From positions 62,001-126,000 of the forward strand of contig SBGD01000093.1 of assembly GCA_006226775.1 (NCBI GenBank): a stretch of DNA of 64,000 nucleotides. The letters run 5' to 3'. Shown one piece after another: positions 1-10,771 of the stretch. The notes below the pieces were generated by a model, which worked only from the letters and a program-made list of their open reading frames with translations, ran no database searches and was not told where the DNA came from. The translations under genes were made by a program, and so were the position numbers. The stretch's first letter is position 1, and each line of letters begins with the position of its first letter. This stretch comes from Paracoccaceae bacterium. GTDB taxonomy: Bacteria > Pseudomonadota > Alphaproteobacteria > Rhodobacterales > Rhodobacteraceae.

Positions 1-77
1 GGAAGAAGGTGGTGCGCCGGGCCCAGTATCCGCGGGCCTATGCGCCCGAGGGGATCAAGGGCGTGATCTACAAGTAG
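1..77 (+). CDS. C-terminal fragment of an unidentified protein
   Basis: An open frame enters from the left edge and ends at TAG 75-77, giving about 24 residues ending in GVIYK. It is rich in Lys/Arg and has no recognisable motif. It lies 111 bp upstream of the suhB start on the same strand, so it could be the preceding gene of one transcription unit. Too little is present to name a family. Confidence 0.5.
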   Translation, partial: KKVVRRAQYPRAYAPEGIKGVIYK

Positions 78-188
78 CCGCGTCCCGGCCGATCCGGACT
101 TGGCAAGGACAGGCGGGCCGCGTATATGCGCGGCCTGATCACTTTTGGCGGCCCGGATTGCCGGGCGCCGATCTTCCAGGAGCCGGAC

Positions 189-974
189 ATGCAGGGCAGC
201 GCCAATCTCAACATCATGATGAAGACCGCGCGCAAGGCGGGCCGGTCGCTGACCAAGGATTTCCGCGAGGTCGAGAACCTGCAAAGCTCGTCCAAGGCGG
301 CGGGCGATTTCGTGACCAAGGCCGACATCGCCGCCGAGAAGATCATCCGCGACGAGCTTTTGGGCGCGCGCCCGACCTATGGCTTTCTTGGTGAAGAGGG
401 CGGCGAGACCCCGGGCCAGGACCCGACCCGGCGCTGGATCGTCGATCCGCTGGACGGGACGTCGAACTTCCTGCACGGGCTGCCGCATTGGGCGGTCTCG
501 CTGGCGCTGGAGCACAAGGGCCAGATCGTCTCGGCGGTGGTCTATGATCCGGCCAAGGACGAGATGTTCGTGGCCGAAAAGGGCGGCGGTGCCTGGATGA
601 ACGACACCCGCGTGCGGGTCTCGGACCGGCGCAACATGAACGAGGCGCTGTTTGCCACCGGCGTGCCTTTCGGCACCCGCCGGGGGCTGCCCGAGACGCT
701 CAAGGACCTGGGCCGCTTGATGCCGGTCTGTGCCGGGGTGCGGCGCTGGGGCGCGGCGGCGCTGGATCTGGCCTATGTGGGCGCGGGCCGGTTCGACGGC
801 TACTGGGAGCGCGAAGTGCAGATCTGGGACGTGGCCGCGGGGCTGTTGATCGCGCGCGAGGCCGGCGCGCTGGTCGAGGCGATCGATCCGGCGGGCAATG
901 CGCTGGACGACGGGTCGTTGGTCTGTGCCAACGAGAAGATCTTCAATCAGTTTGCCAAGATCATCCGGGGGTGA
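189..974 (+). CDS. suhB: Inositol-1-monophosphatase family protein (SuhB-like)
   Basis: A 261-aa Mg2+-dependent phosphatase of the inositol monophosphatase superfamily, expected to act on inositol-1-phosphate or a related sugar or nucleotide phosphate in the cytoplasm. Metal-site motifs are present: GEE at about residues 68-70, DPLDGT at 86-91 and WD at 213-214. Length is normal for the family. I chose the ATG at 189 rather than an in-frame ATG at 126 because AGGAG at 178-182 sits 6 nt upstream and the protein then starts just before the first family helix. The name SuhB is by family; substrate is not provable from sequence. Confidence 0.9.
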   Translation: MQGSANLNIMMKTARKAGRSLTKDFREVENLQSSSKAAGDFVTKADIAAEKIIRDELLGARPTYGFLGEEGGETPGQDPTRRWIVDPLDGTSNFLHGLPHWAVSLALEHKGQIVSAVVYDPAKDEMFVAEKGGGAWMNDTRVRVSDRRNMNEALFATGVPFGTRRGLPETLKDLGRLMPVCAGVRRWGAAALDLAYVGAGRFDGYWEREVQIWDVAAGLLIAREAGALVEAIDPAGNALDDGSLVCANEKIFNQFAKIIRG

Positions 975-1230
975 TCGGGTCGCCTGCCGCGGGTGATCCG
1001 CGAAAGAGCCTCGTGTTGAGCAAGGTACCACGCGCGTTAACAGCGCCGTAGGCGCCGCGCATCGCCGGGCCGCCCACCGGCACGGCGATTTGGTTGCCAT
1101 CAGCGCGACGCTCGGAGCTATTTCGGATATTGAGAGATAAAGCGCCCCGCGCCCCCGTCGGGTCGCCGCACCGCGGCCCGTCGATGCGCGGCTTGCGCTT
1201 TGCGGCGACCGGGAGCGGCCATCCGCTGTT

Positions 1231-2139
1231 TTATCCCTCGAAACACCCCGCCATCGCCTCGGCCATCGCGCCCAGCAGCGCGGGATAGAAGCCCGCGCCA
1301 AGCTCCAACTCTGTGCCCAGCGGGTCGAGCACGGCGATTCGCGCGCCGCTGCCTTCTGCCAGGGTGTCGATCAGACCGGAGGTGAACTGCGGCTCGGCGA
1401 ACAGGCAGGCGATGCCCTCTGCGGCAATCCGCGCCTGCAACTCGCGGATGCGCCCCGGTCCCGGCAGGGCGGCGGCGCTGTCGGCGATCGCCCCGGCGGC
1501 CGGCACCTGGAAGCGCGTCTCGAAATACTGGTAGGCGTCGTGGAAGACGAGGAACCCTTTGTCGCGATGCGGCGTCAGCCGGGCGTCGGCCCGGGCAGCG
1601 GCGGCGTCGATGGCGGCCTTCGCGGCGGCGGCGTTGCGATGATAGCTGGCCGCGTTCTCCGGGTCCTGGCGGGCCAGTTCCGCGGCAATGGCATCGGTCC
1701 AGGTCCGGGCATTCCCGGGATCGAGCCAGCTATGGGGATCGGCGGCGTCGTGGTCGTGGTCGTGATCCTCGGTCGAAGCGTGACCCGCGCCGAAATCCGC
1801 CAGATCGCGCCAGCGCCGCAGATCGGTATCGGGCAGGGCGTTCAGTTCCAGCGTCTCCGCCCGGCTCAGGCTGCCCAGCGTCCGCGCCAGCCAGGGCGTC
1901 AGATCCGGCCCGATCCAGATCACCAGACCGGCGTCCTGCAGCGCGCGGGCCTGCGACGGGCGCAGCGCGAAATCATGCGGCGAGGCATCGGGCGGCACGA
2001 TCAGATCCGGCGTGCCCAGCCCCTCCATCACCTGTGCGGCCAGCCCGTGGACCGGGGCAATATCGGTGGCGACGCGCGGCACCTCGGCCAGGGCAGGGAT
2101 GGCAGACAGCGTCAGGAGCAGGGGTATAAGTCGGGTCAT
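1231..2139 (-). CDS. znuA: Zinc ABC transporter substrate-binding protein ZnuA
   Basis: A 302-aa periplasmic Zn2+-binding protein delivering zinc to ZnuBC. It has a Sec signal peptide (about residues 1-18, ending ALA), an early metal-site His near residue 55 in SPHDF, and the family's flexible acidic/histidine loop (DHDHDHD, about 120-136) followed by HSW. Transcribed divergently from zur-znuC-znuB across a 94-bp gap carrying two Zur-like palindromes, so zinc-repressed expression is expected. Confidence 0.95.
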   Translation of the reverse strand: MTRLIPLLLTLSAIPALAEVPRVATDIAPVHGLAAQVMEGLGTPDLIVPPDASPHDFALRPSQARALQDAGLVIWIGPDLTPWLARTLGSLSRAETLELNALPDTDLRRWRDLADFGAGHASTEDHDHDHDAADPHSWLDPGNARTWTDAIAAELARQDPENAASYHRNAAAAKAAIDAAAARADARLTPHRDKGFLVFHDAYQYFETRFQVPAAGAIADSAAALPGPGRIRELQARIAAEGIACLFAEPQFTSGLIDTLAEGSGARIAVLDPLGTELELGAGFYPALLGAMAEAMAGCFEG

Positions 2140-2156
2140 GGGGCTCGCCAGAAGGT

Positions 2157-2169
2157 GTTATCTTGTAAC
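2157..2169. promoter_or_regulatory. Zur-like palindrome 1 (znuA side)
   Basis: GTTATCTTGTAAC is an inverted repeat with GTTA/TAAC arms, matching the outer arms of alphaproteobacterial Zur boxes. It lies 17 bp upstream of the znuA start and could cover its promoter. The inner positions are not symmetric, so this is the weaker of the two sites. Confidence 0.5.
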
Positions 2170-2188
2170 ATTTTGCGGCTTGATACAT

Positions 2189-2201
2189 GTCATATTATAA
2201 C
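2189..2201. promoter_or_regulatory. Zur-like palindrome 2 (zur/znuCB side)
   Basis: GTCATATTATAAC is a near-perfect AT-centred palindrome of the kind bound by Zur (GTTATA-like arms). It is nested inside a wider TGATAC...GTATCA repeat at 2181-2207. It lies 32 bp from the first site, centre to centre (about three helical turns), and 32 bp upstream of the zur start. Autoregulation of zur together with znuCB is inferred. Confidence 0.6.
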
Positions 2202-2233
2202 GTATCAAGCGGAAACCTGAACGGGACCGGAAA

Positions 2234-2713
2234 ATGCGCACCGTCGGCTTCGAGGCCCATGACCATGAAAGCTGCCGCGAAGGCGGCGTGGCCGCCGCGG
2301 CGGCGCATTGCGCGGCGCGCGGGTTGCAGTTCACGCCGGTGCGCCGCCGCACGCTCGAGATCCTGTTGAGCGAGCATCGCGCCATGGGCGCCTATGACGT
2401 GCTGGAAATCCTCGGCAAGGAGGGGTTCGGCGCGCAGCCGCCGGTGGCCTACCGGGCGCTGGAGTTCCTGGTCAAACACGGCTTTGCCCACAAGATCGAG
2501 CGGCGCAATGCCTTTGTCGGCTGCGCCCATCCCGGCGCCGATCACGCGCCGGCCTTCCTGATCTGCCGGATCTGCGACCGGGTGGCCGAGACCCGTGCGC
2601 GACCGGCGATGACCCTGCTCAAGGATTTGGCCGGCGAATCGGGCTTCCGGGTCGAGCGCGCGGTGATCGAGGCCGAGGGGCTTTGTGCCGACTGCCGCGA
2701 GGTGGCGGGCTGA
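2234..2713 (+). CDS. zur: Zinc uptake regulator, Fur family (Zur)
   Basis: A 159-aa Fur-family repressor. The N-terminal winged helix includes FTPVRRRTLEILLSEH (about 33-48) and PVAYRALEFLV (70-80). The C-terminal half has the two CxxC pairs of the structural zinc site, C111/C114 and C151/C154. Its position heading znuC-znuB and facing znuA identifies it as Zur rather than Fur. The stop codon overlaps the znuC start (TGATG), so translation of znuC is probably coupled. Confidence 0.93.
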   Translation: MRTVGFEAHDHESCREGGVAAAAAHCAARGLQFTPVRRRTLEILLSEHRAMGAYDVLEILGKEGFGAQPPVAYRALEFLVKHGFAHKIERRNAFVGCAHPGADHAPAFLICRICDRVAETRARPAMTLLKDLAGESGFRVERAVIEAEGLCADCREVAG

Positions 2714-3468
2714 TGGCCTTGCTGGAATTGCAGGGCGTGAGCATCCGCACCGGCGCCCATATGGCGCTGCGCGACGTGGATTTCGCCATTCACCGCGGCG
2801 AGATCGTCACCGTGGTCGGCCCCAATGGCTCGGGCAAGTCCACGCTGCTGCGCAGCATGATTGGCGCGGTTACGCCGGTCGCCGGGCGGATCACCCGGAC
2901 CCCGGGGCTGCGCATCGGCTATGTGCCGCAGAAACTGCATATCGATCCGACGCTGCCGATCTCGGTCGACCGTTTCCTCAGCCTGCCGCAGCGCGTGCCG
3001 CGCGCCATCCGCGACACGGCGCTGGAGCGCGCCGGGGTGCCCGACCTGGCGGGACGCCAGATGGCGGCGCTCTCGGGCGGGCAGTTGCAGCGGGTGCTGC
3101 TGGCCCGCGCGATCCTCAATGCGCCGGACCTGCTGCTCTTGGACGAGGCGACGCAGGGGCTGGACCAGCCCGGCTCGGCCGCCTTTTATCGCCGGATCGA
3201 GGAGGTGCGCGACGAGATCGGCTGCGCGGTGCTCATGGTCAGCCACGAGTTGCACGTGGTGATGAGCGCCTCCGACCGGGTGATCTGTCTCAACGGTCAT
3301 GTCTGCTGCGAGGGGCATCCGGAGGTGGTGGCCTCGGCGCCGGAATACCGCGCGCTCTTCGGCACCGGGACCGGCGGCGCGCTGGCGCTCTACCGCCACG
3401 AGCACGACCATGCCCATGACCATGACGAGACCTGCGCCCCCTCCCATGCGCATGAGGCCGCGGAATGA
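2713..3468 (+). CDS. znuC: Zinc ABC transporter ATP-binding protein ZnuC
   Basis: A 251-aa ABC ATPase driving zinc import. It has Walker A GPNGSGKST (about 36-44), signature LSGGQ (120-124) and Walker B LLLDEA (141-146). I chose the ATG at 2713, which overlaps the zur stop, rather than an upstream in-frame start inside zur. The protein ends in a His/Asp-rich tail (about residues 227-249, with HEHDHAHDHDE and SHAH) that could bind or sense cytoplasmic zinc. The stop overlaps znuB by ATGA. Confidence 0.95.
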   Translation: MALLELQGVSIRTGAHMALRDVDFAIHRGEIVTVVGPNGSGKSTLLRSMIGAVTPVAGRITRTPGLRIGYVPQKLHIDPTLPISVDRFLSLPQRVPRAIRDTALERAGVPDLAGRQMAALSGGQLQRVLLARAILNAPDLLLLDEATQGLDQPGSAAFYRRIEEVRDEIGCAVLMVSHELHVVMSASDRVICLNGHVCCEGHPEVVASAPEYRALFGTGTGGALALYRHEHDHAHDHDETCAPSHAHEAAE

Positions 3469-4268
3469 GCCTGCTGGACGATTTCCTGCTCCGCGCGGTG
3501 CTGGCGGGCCTCGGGGTGGCGCTGGCGGCGGCGCCGCTGGGGTGTTTCGTGGTCTGGCGGCGGATGGCCTATTTCGGCGATGCCACGGCCCATGCCTCGA
3601 TCCTGGGCGTGGCGCTGGCGCTGGCCTTCTCGGCCTCGCCCTTCCTGGGCGCGCTGATCGTGGCGCTGGCGATGGCGGGCACGGTGACGGCGCTGAGCGG
3701 CAAGGGCCTGGCGGTCGATACCATGCTGGGCGTGCTGGCGCATTCCGCGCTGGCCTTCGGGCTGGTGGCGGTCTCGCTGATCGAGGGCGTGCGGATCGAC
3801 CTGATGTCCTATCTCTTCGGCGACATCCTGGCGGTCGGCCGGGGCGACCTTGGGATCATCTGGGGCGGGGCGGCACTGGTGATCGGGCTGATGCTCTGGC
3901 GCTGGCAGGCGCTTCTGACCGCCACCATGAGCGAGGAACTGGCCTGGGCCGCCGGGGTCAACCCGCGGCGCGAGCAGATCGTGCTGACGCTGGCGCTGGC
4001 GCTGGTGGTGGCGGTGGCGATCAAGGTGGTGGGCGTGCTGCTGATCGCGGCGATGCTGATCATCCCCGCCGCCGCCGCGCGCCCGCTGTCGAGCACGCCC
4101 GAGCAGATGGTGGCCCTCGCCTCGCTTGCCGGGGCCGGGGCGGTGCTGGGCGGGGTGCAACTGGCGCTGGTGCTCGATTCGCCGACCGGGCCGACCATCG
4201 TCTGCGCCGCCGCCCTGATCTTTGCCGCCAGCAGCCTGACGGCGCTTCTTCGCGGCGGCAGGGCCTGA
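3465..4268 (+). CDS. znuB: Zinc ABC transporter permease ZnuB
   Basis: A 267-aa inner-membrane permease of the ABC-3 family with about eight hydrophobic segments throughout. It contains the family's typical FGDATAHASILG stretch near residue 40, close to the cytoplasmic coupling region. Last gene of zur-znuC-znuB, overlapping znuC by 4 nt. The product forms the membrane channel for Zn2+ passed on by ZnuA. Confidence 0.95.
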   Translation: MSLLDDFLLRAVLAGLGVALAAAPLGCFVVWRRMAYFGDATAHASILGVALALAFSASPFLGALIVALAMAGTVTALSGKGLAVDTMLGVLAHSALAFGLVAVSLIEGVRIDLMSYLFGDILAVGRGDLGIIWGGAALVIGLMLWRWQALLTATMSEELAWAAGVNPRREQIVLTLALALVVAVAIKVVGVLLIAAMLIIPAAAARPLSSTPEQMVALASLAGAGAVLGGVQLALVLDSPTGPTIVCAAALIFAASSLTALLRGGRA

Positions 4269-4394
4269 GCGCCGCGGCTGCGTTGCAGGGCCGCATCCCG
4301 GTTGCATCCGCCCGGCGCGCGCCTATTTCGGGCGCGTCGGAAGGGCGCGATGCAGCCTCCCTCGAAGTTGGCGGAAAATTTTGCCGCAAAGTCG

Positions 4395-4424
4395 TTGACA
4401 GGATCGGGTCTTATGCCTAGCTAT
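4395..4424 (+). promoter_or_regulatory. Probable sigma70-type promoter of groESL
   Basis: TTGACA at 4395-4400 followed after 17 nt by TAGCTA at 4418-4423, immediately upstream of the CIRCE operator. The -35 hexamer is a perfect match and the -10 a moderate one. Confidence 0.65.
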
Positions 4425-4430
4425 GCCTCG

Positions 4431-4457
4431 TTAGCACTCAAACAGGGTGAGTGCTAA
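4431..4457. promoter_or_regulatory. CIRCE element (HrcA operator) upstream of groESL
   Basis: A perfect TTAGCACTC-N9-GAGTGCTAA inverted repeat, the canonical CIRCE sequence bound by the heat-shock repressor HrcA. It lies just downstream of the -10 region and 57 bp before the groES ATG. hrcA itself is not in this window. Confidence 0.97.
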
Positions 4458-4513
4458 TGCCCCGGAAGCCCCGGGGCCGACTGGAACAACCTTTGAGCCA
4501 AGGAGCTGCAAAG

Positions 4514-4801
4514 ATGGCATTTACACCGCTGCATGACCGCGTGCTTGTGCGTCGCGTTGAAAGCGACGAGAAAACCAAGGGCGGGCTGATCATTCCCGAC
4601 AGCGCCAAGGAAAAGCCGCAGGAAGGCGAAATCGTCGCGGTTGGCGCCGGAGCGCGTGACGATGACGGTGACCGCATCGCTCTGGACGTCAAGGCTGGCG
4701 ACAAGATCCTGTTCGGCAAATGGTCGGGCACCGAGATCACGCTGGACGGCGAAGAGCTGCTGATCATGAAGGAAAGCGACATCATGGGCGTCATCGCCTG
4801 A
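4514..4801 (+). CDS. groES: Co-chaperonin GroES (Hsp10)
   Basis: A 95-aa co-chaperonin forming the heptameric lid of GroEL. The typical N-terminus [12 protein letters not shown], the mobile-loop region ([14 protein letters not shown]) and the C-terminal DIMGVI are all present. The ATG at 4514 follows AAGGAG at 4500-4505 and gives the family's length; an in-frame ATG at 4451 lies inside the CIRCE arm and is rejected. Forms an operon with groEL 72 bp downstream. Confidence 0.98.
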   Translation: MAFTPLHDRVLVRRVESDEKTKGGLIIPDSAKEKPQEGEIVAVGAGARDDDGDRIALDVKAGDKILFGKWSGTEITLDGEELLIMKESDIMGVIA

Positions 4802-4873
4802 CTGTCGCCGGGAAGGCGGGCAGGGGCCCGGATTTCCCATCCCATCCGAAATTCAAGTCAAGGAGAGTCTTAA

Positions 4874-6520
<1,647 letters not shown>

Positions 6521-6547
6521 GTCACGCCTGTCCTGTCGGATGGTTCA

Positions 6548-6574
6548 GGGGTCGCCTTCGGGCGGCCCCTTTTT
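6548..6574 (+). terminator. Rho-independent terminator of groESL
   Basis: A 9-bp stem (GGGGTCGCC / GGCGGCCCC, one T-G wobble) closed by a TTCG tetraloop and followed by TTTTT. It begins 27 nt after the groEL stop. Confidence 0.93.
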
Positions 6575-6608
6575 CGTTGCGCGCAGTGCGCGCTCATTCA
6601 TTGCGCGC

Positions 6609-6764
6609 TCAGACCTTCCCGAGCAGCACGAGGATCAGCAGCACCACGAGGATGGTGCCGAGGATGCCCGAGGGGCCATAGCCCCAGCTGGCCGAATGCC
6701 CCCAGCGCGGCAGGGCGCCGATCAGCAGCAGGATCAGAACGATGATGAGGATGGTGTAAAGCAT
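6609..6764 (-). CDS. Small membrane protein, DUF3309 family
   Basis: A 51-aa, very hydrophobic protein with two membrane segments (about residues 3-18 and 34-48) separated by a conserved-looking turn containing PRWGHSASWGYGPSG, which matches my recollection of the DUF3309 family. The ATG at 6764 has AAGGA 8 nt upstream on the minus strand. Function unknown; such proteins are often stress-associated membrane peptides. Its partner upstream is a 25-aa membrane peptide 31 bp away. Confidence 0.8.
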   Translation of the reverse strand: MLYTILIIVLILLLIGALPRWGHSASWGYGPSGILGTILVVLLILVLLGKV

Positions 6765-6795
6765 GACGGTGTCCTTTGTTGGCGCGGATCCGGGA

Positions 6796-6873
6796 TCAGA
6801 AGACGTCGAGCAGGTAGAGCAGGATGATGATCGGGATCGGAATGCCGATCAGCCAGGCGAGAAGTCCCTTCAT
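6796..6873 (-). CDS. 25-residue single-pass membrane peptide
   Basis: A tiny open frame starting MKGLLAWLIGIPIPIII and ending LLDVF: one Lys, then a continuous hydrophobic segment able to span the membrane. GGAG lies 7 nt before the ATG on the minus strand. It sits 31 bp upstream of the DUF3309 gene on the same strand, suggesting a two-gene small-membrane-protein unit. Function unknown. Confidence 0.6.
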   Translation of the reverse strand: MKGLLAWLIGIPIPIIILLYLLDVF

Positions 6874-7029
6874 GGCGTGTCTCCGGTGGATGCGATGAAG
6901 GACCAACGCCGGACAGCGCCTTTGGTTCCGCCCCGGGGCGCGGGGCAGGTGGCAAAGCTGGCGGGAATTGGGGGGAGGGAAGGCGCCGAGGCTTGTCTCG
7001 ACCGGGCCCGGGAGGGGGCATCAGGCAAC

Positions 7030-7056
7030 AAAAAAGGCGCGCCGAAGCGCGCCTTT
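7030..7056 (-). terminator. Rho-independent terminator of the cold-shock gene
   Basis: On the minus strand a 7-bp GGCGCGC/GCGCGCC stem closes a TTCG tetraloop, followed by TTTTTT after the flanking G. It lies about 20 nt beyond the cold-shock gene stop. Confidence 0.9.
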
Positions 7057-7076
7057 CAGGATCGGTATCGACAGGC

Positions 7077-7283
7077 TTATGCCAGCGCGAGGTTGGTCGC
7101 GCTTTCGCGGCCGTCACGGCCGGATTCGATGTCGAAGCTGACTTTCTGGTTGTCCGCCAGGCCGGTCAGGCCGGAACGCTCGACAGCAGAGATATGGACG
7201 AAAACGTCCTTGGAGCCGCCATCGGGTGCGATGAAGCCGAAGCCTTTGGTGGTGTTGAACCATTTCACGGTGCCAGTGGCCAT
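7077..7283 (-). CDS. cspA: Cold-shock protein (CspA family)
   Basis: A 68-aa single-stranded nucleic-acid-binding beta-barrel. RNP1 KGFGFI (about residues 13-18) and RNP2 VFVHI (27-31) are intact, and it starts with the canonical [11 protein letters not shown] use the ATG at 7283, which has AAGGA upstream (minus strand); an extension to 7340 would add 19 residues absent from the family. Its intergenic leader, up to 225 nt before the divergent thioesterase gene, could hold a cold-responsive 5' UTR. RNA chaperone role inferred from family. Confidence 0.95.
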   Translation of the reverse strand: MATGTVKWFNTTKGFGFIAPDGGSKDVFVHISAVERSGLTGLADNQKVSFDIESGRDGRESATNLALA

Positions 7284-7508
7284 GTGAAGTATCCTTGTTT
7301 TCTTTGCTGTCCGCGGAATGCGACAGCCCGGCGAAGTCACGTCTGGATCGAAGACTCTGTGCCGGTGACGGAAAACAGGAGGTCGAAGAGAAGATCGTTA
7401 GCAAGGGGTGATATGGCATGCGCGCGCGCGTTCTGCAAGGGGAAAGCTGCGCCACGGTGGCAATGGGCGGCGCGGTGCTGTTAAACTCTGCGTGAAGAGG
7501 AGAGTTGC

Positions 7509-7883
7509 ATGACCCAGGATCCCAAGGGCGAATTGACGCTGCGCACGCTGGCGATGCCGGCCGATACCAATGTCTCGGGCGATATCTTCGGCGGCTGGGT
7601 GCTGAGCCAGATGGACATGGCGGCGGGCATCGTCGCGGGCGAGCGCGCCGAAGGGCGGGTGGCGACCATTGCGGTCGACACGATGAAGTTCATCCGCCCG
7701 GTCAAGGTGGGCGACGTGCTCTGCGTCTATTGCCGGGTGGCGCGGGTCGGGCGGACCTCGATTGCGATCGAGGTCGAGGCCTGGGTCAAACGCGGCCGAA
7801 TCGGCGGGCGCGAGAAGGTGACCGAGGCGGTGTTTACCTTCGTGGCGATTGACAGCGACGGCAAGCCGCGCGAGGTGCCGTAG
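7509..7883 (+). CDS. yciA: Acyl-CoA thioesterase, hotdog fold (YciA-like)
   Basis: A 124-aa hotdog-fold thioesterase hydrolysing acyl-CoAs to free acid and CoA. The LAMPADTNVSGDIFGGWVLS region (about 15-34) carries the Asn/Asp-Gly-Gly signature of YciA/BACH-type enzymes, and VDTMKFIRPVKVGD is the second conserved strand. GAGGAGAG at 7495-7502 precedes the ATG by 6 nt. Transcribed divergently from the cold-shock gene. Confidence 0.88.
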   Translation: MTQDPKGELTLRTLAMPADTNVSGDIFGGWVLSQMDMAAGIVAGERAEGRVATIAVDTMKFIRPVKVGDVLCVYCRVARVGRTSIAIEVEAWVKRGRIGGREKVTEAVFTFVAIDSDGKPREVP

Positions 7884-7959
7884 GCGCGCGGTCGGGGGAA
7901 AGGCGGGTTTTGCGGGGGCAGGCAAGGCTTTCTTAACCCGGTGGCGCGAGGATGGCGGT

Positions 7960-8442
7960 ATGGCGACGTATCTCCGACCAAAGATCCCCGGGGCGACGGT
8001 TTTCTTTACCGTGGCGCTTGCAGACCGGCGGCAAGCCCTGCTGACCGACCATATCGAGGCGCTGCGGCTTTCGGTCCGCAAGACCCGCGACGAACGACCG
8101 TTTCGGATCGACGCCTGGGTGGTTCTGCCGGACCATCTGCACGCGGTCTGGACCCTGCCGCCGAACGATAGGGATTTCTCCACCCGATGGAGCGTGATCA
8201 AGGCGCGGTTCTCGCGGATGATTCCGGTCGGGTATCGGCGCGCCAGCCACGAAGCGCGTCGAGAGCGGGGTATCTGGCAGCGGCGGTTCTGGGAGCATCA
8301 CATTCGCGGGCCAGACGATTTCGCGGCGGCGCTGAGGTATTGCCATCTCAACCCGGTCAAGCACGGCTACGTGGAAGCTCCGTTGGATTGGGCGTATTCA
8401 TCCGTCCACCGGGCCCGGCGACTCGGACAGTATGCCGCGTAG
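7960..8442 (+). CDS. REP-associated tyrosine transposase (RAYT, Y1_Tnp family)
   Basis: A 160-aa IS200-like HUH single-stranded DNA endonuclease of the RAYT type. The HUH metal-binding motif is HLHAVW (about residues 62-67) and the likely nucleophilic Tyr lies in YCHLNPVKHGYV. It starts at the ATG 7960 (MATYLRPK); upstream in-frame codons overlap the thioesterase gene. Its TAG stop lies inside the left arm of a palindromic element at 8439-8513, as expected of a RAYT with its cognate REP/BIME repeat. RAYTs are thought to mobilise or trim REP elements rather than transpose conventionally. Confidence 0.88.
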   Translation: MATYLRPKIPGATVFFTVALADRRQALLTDHIEALRLSVRKTRDERPFRIDAWVVLPDHLHAVWTLPPNDRDFSTRWSVIKARFSRMIPVGYRRASHEARRERGIWQRRFWEHHIRGPDDFAAALRYCHLNPVKHGYVEAPLDWAYSSVHRARRLGQYAA

Positions 8443-8513
8443 GGTGCGCATTCACTGCGCACCTTTCGGCGGGTTGGCTGAGGTGGATGGTGCGCAGTAT
8501 ATGCGCACCCTAC
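8439..8513. repeat. REP/BIME-like palindromic element at the RAYT 3' end
   Basis: Two short hairpins (8443-8463 and 8489-8509, each GGTGCGCA + 5-nt loop + TGCGCACC) are bracketed by a perfect 12-bp inverted repeat, GTAGGGTGCGCA at 8439-8450 and TGCGCACCCTAC at 8502-8513. This is the inverted-pair layout of a BIME. The left arm contains the RAYT stop codon and the right arm ends 3 nt before the ettA stop. Confidence 0.85.
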
Positions 8514-8516
8514 AGG

Positions 8517-10172
<1,656 letters not shown>

Positions 10173-10245
10173 TTTCGTCCTCGGGATCGGTGGAATTCGG
10201 GTCAGATGGGGTGATAGCGAATGGGGCGCGGAGGAGCAATCGCGG

Positions 10246-10716
10246 ATGAGACCCTTGGCGGAGTTGATACGGCGCAATGCGCATCCCGGGCGGCTGGTCT
10301 GGATCGGGCTGCGGCCCGACCGGCGGGCGGCGATGGAGGCCTTGGCGGCGGGGCGGATCGGGCCCGGCGGGCTGGAAGGCGACCGGGCGCGCAAGGGCAA
10401 GCGGGCGGTGACGCTGGTGCAGGCCGAGCATCTTGCGGTGATCGGCGCCTTCCTGGGCCGCGGGCCGGTGGCGCCGGAAGTCTTGCGGCGCAACCTGGTG
10501 ATCGCCGGGATCAACCTGGTCGGCTTGCGCGGGCGCGCGGTCGGGCTGGGCGGGGCGGTGCTGCGGATCACCGGGCCCTGCGCGCCCTGTTCGGGCATGG
10601 AGGACGCGCTGGGCGCGGGCGGCTATGCGGCGGTGCGCGGCCATGGCGGGATGACCGCCGAGGTGCTGGCGCCCGGGCCGGTGGCAATCGGCGACATGCT
10701 GCAGCCGATCGATTGA
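10246..10716 (+). CDS. MOSC domain protein
   Basis: A 156-aa stand-alone MOSC domain related to YiiM and the C-terminus of Moco sulfurases. The family's conserved cysteine sits in GPCAPCSGME (about residues 109-118), and VTLVQAEHLAVI and RRNLVIAGINL are typical strands. Expected to bind a sulfur-transfer or molybdenum-cofactor-related ligand; the reaction is not established for such short proteins. GGAGGAG lies 10 nt before the ATG. It precedes nadD with a short hairpin-forming spacer. Confidence 0.88.
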   Translation: MRPLAELIRRNAHPGRLVWIGLRPDRRAAMEALAAGRIGPGGLEGDRARKGKRAVTLVQAEHLAVIGAFLGRGPVAPEVLRRNLVIAGINLVGLRGRAVGLGGAVLRITGPCAPCSGMEDALGAGGYAAVRGHGGMTAEVLAPGPVAIGDMLQPID

Positions 10717-10735
10717 CATTTCCGGCGCAAATGTC
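10715..10735. other. Short inverted repeat between the MOSC gene and nadD
   Basis: GACATTT and AAATGTC arms (7 bp) separated by 7 nt, overlapping a TTGACA hexamer at 10713-10718. It could be a weak terminator, an operator or chance. Confidence 0.35.
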
Positions 10736-10771
10736 TGAGGTAAGGGCGTTTTGACCAGGGAGCCCGCTGCG

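Noticed and set aside
6575-6608. GCGCGC-rich short repeats after the groESL terminator
   Set aside because: Simple alternating GC stretch (GCGCGCAGTGCGCGC), not matching the RAYT-associated palindrome; no clear element.
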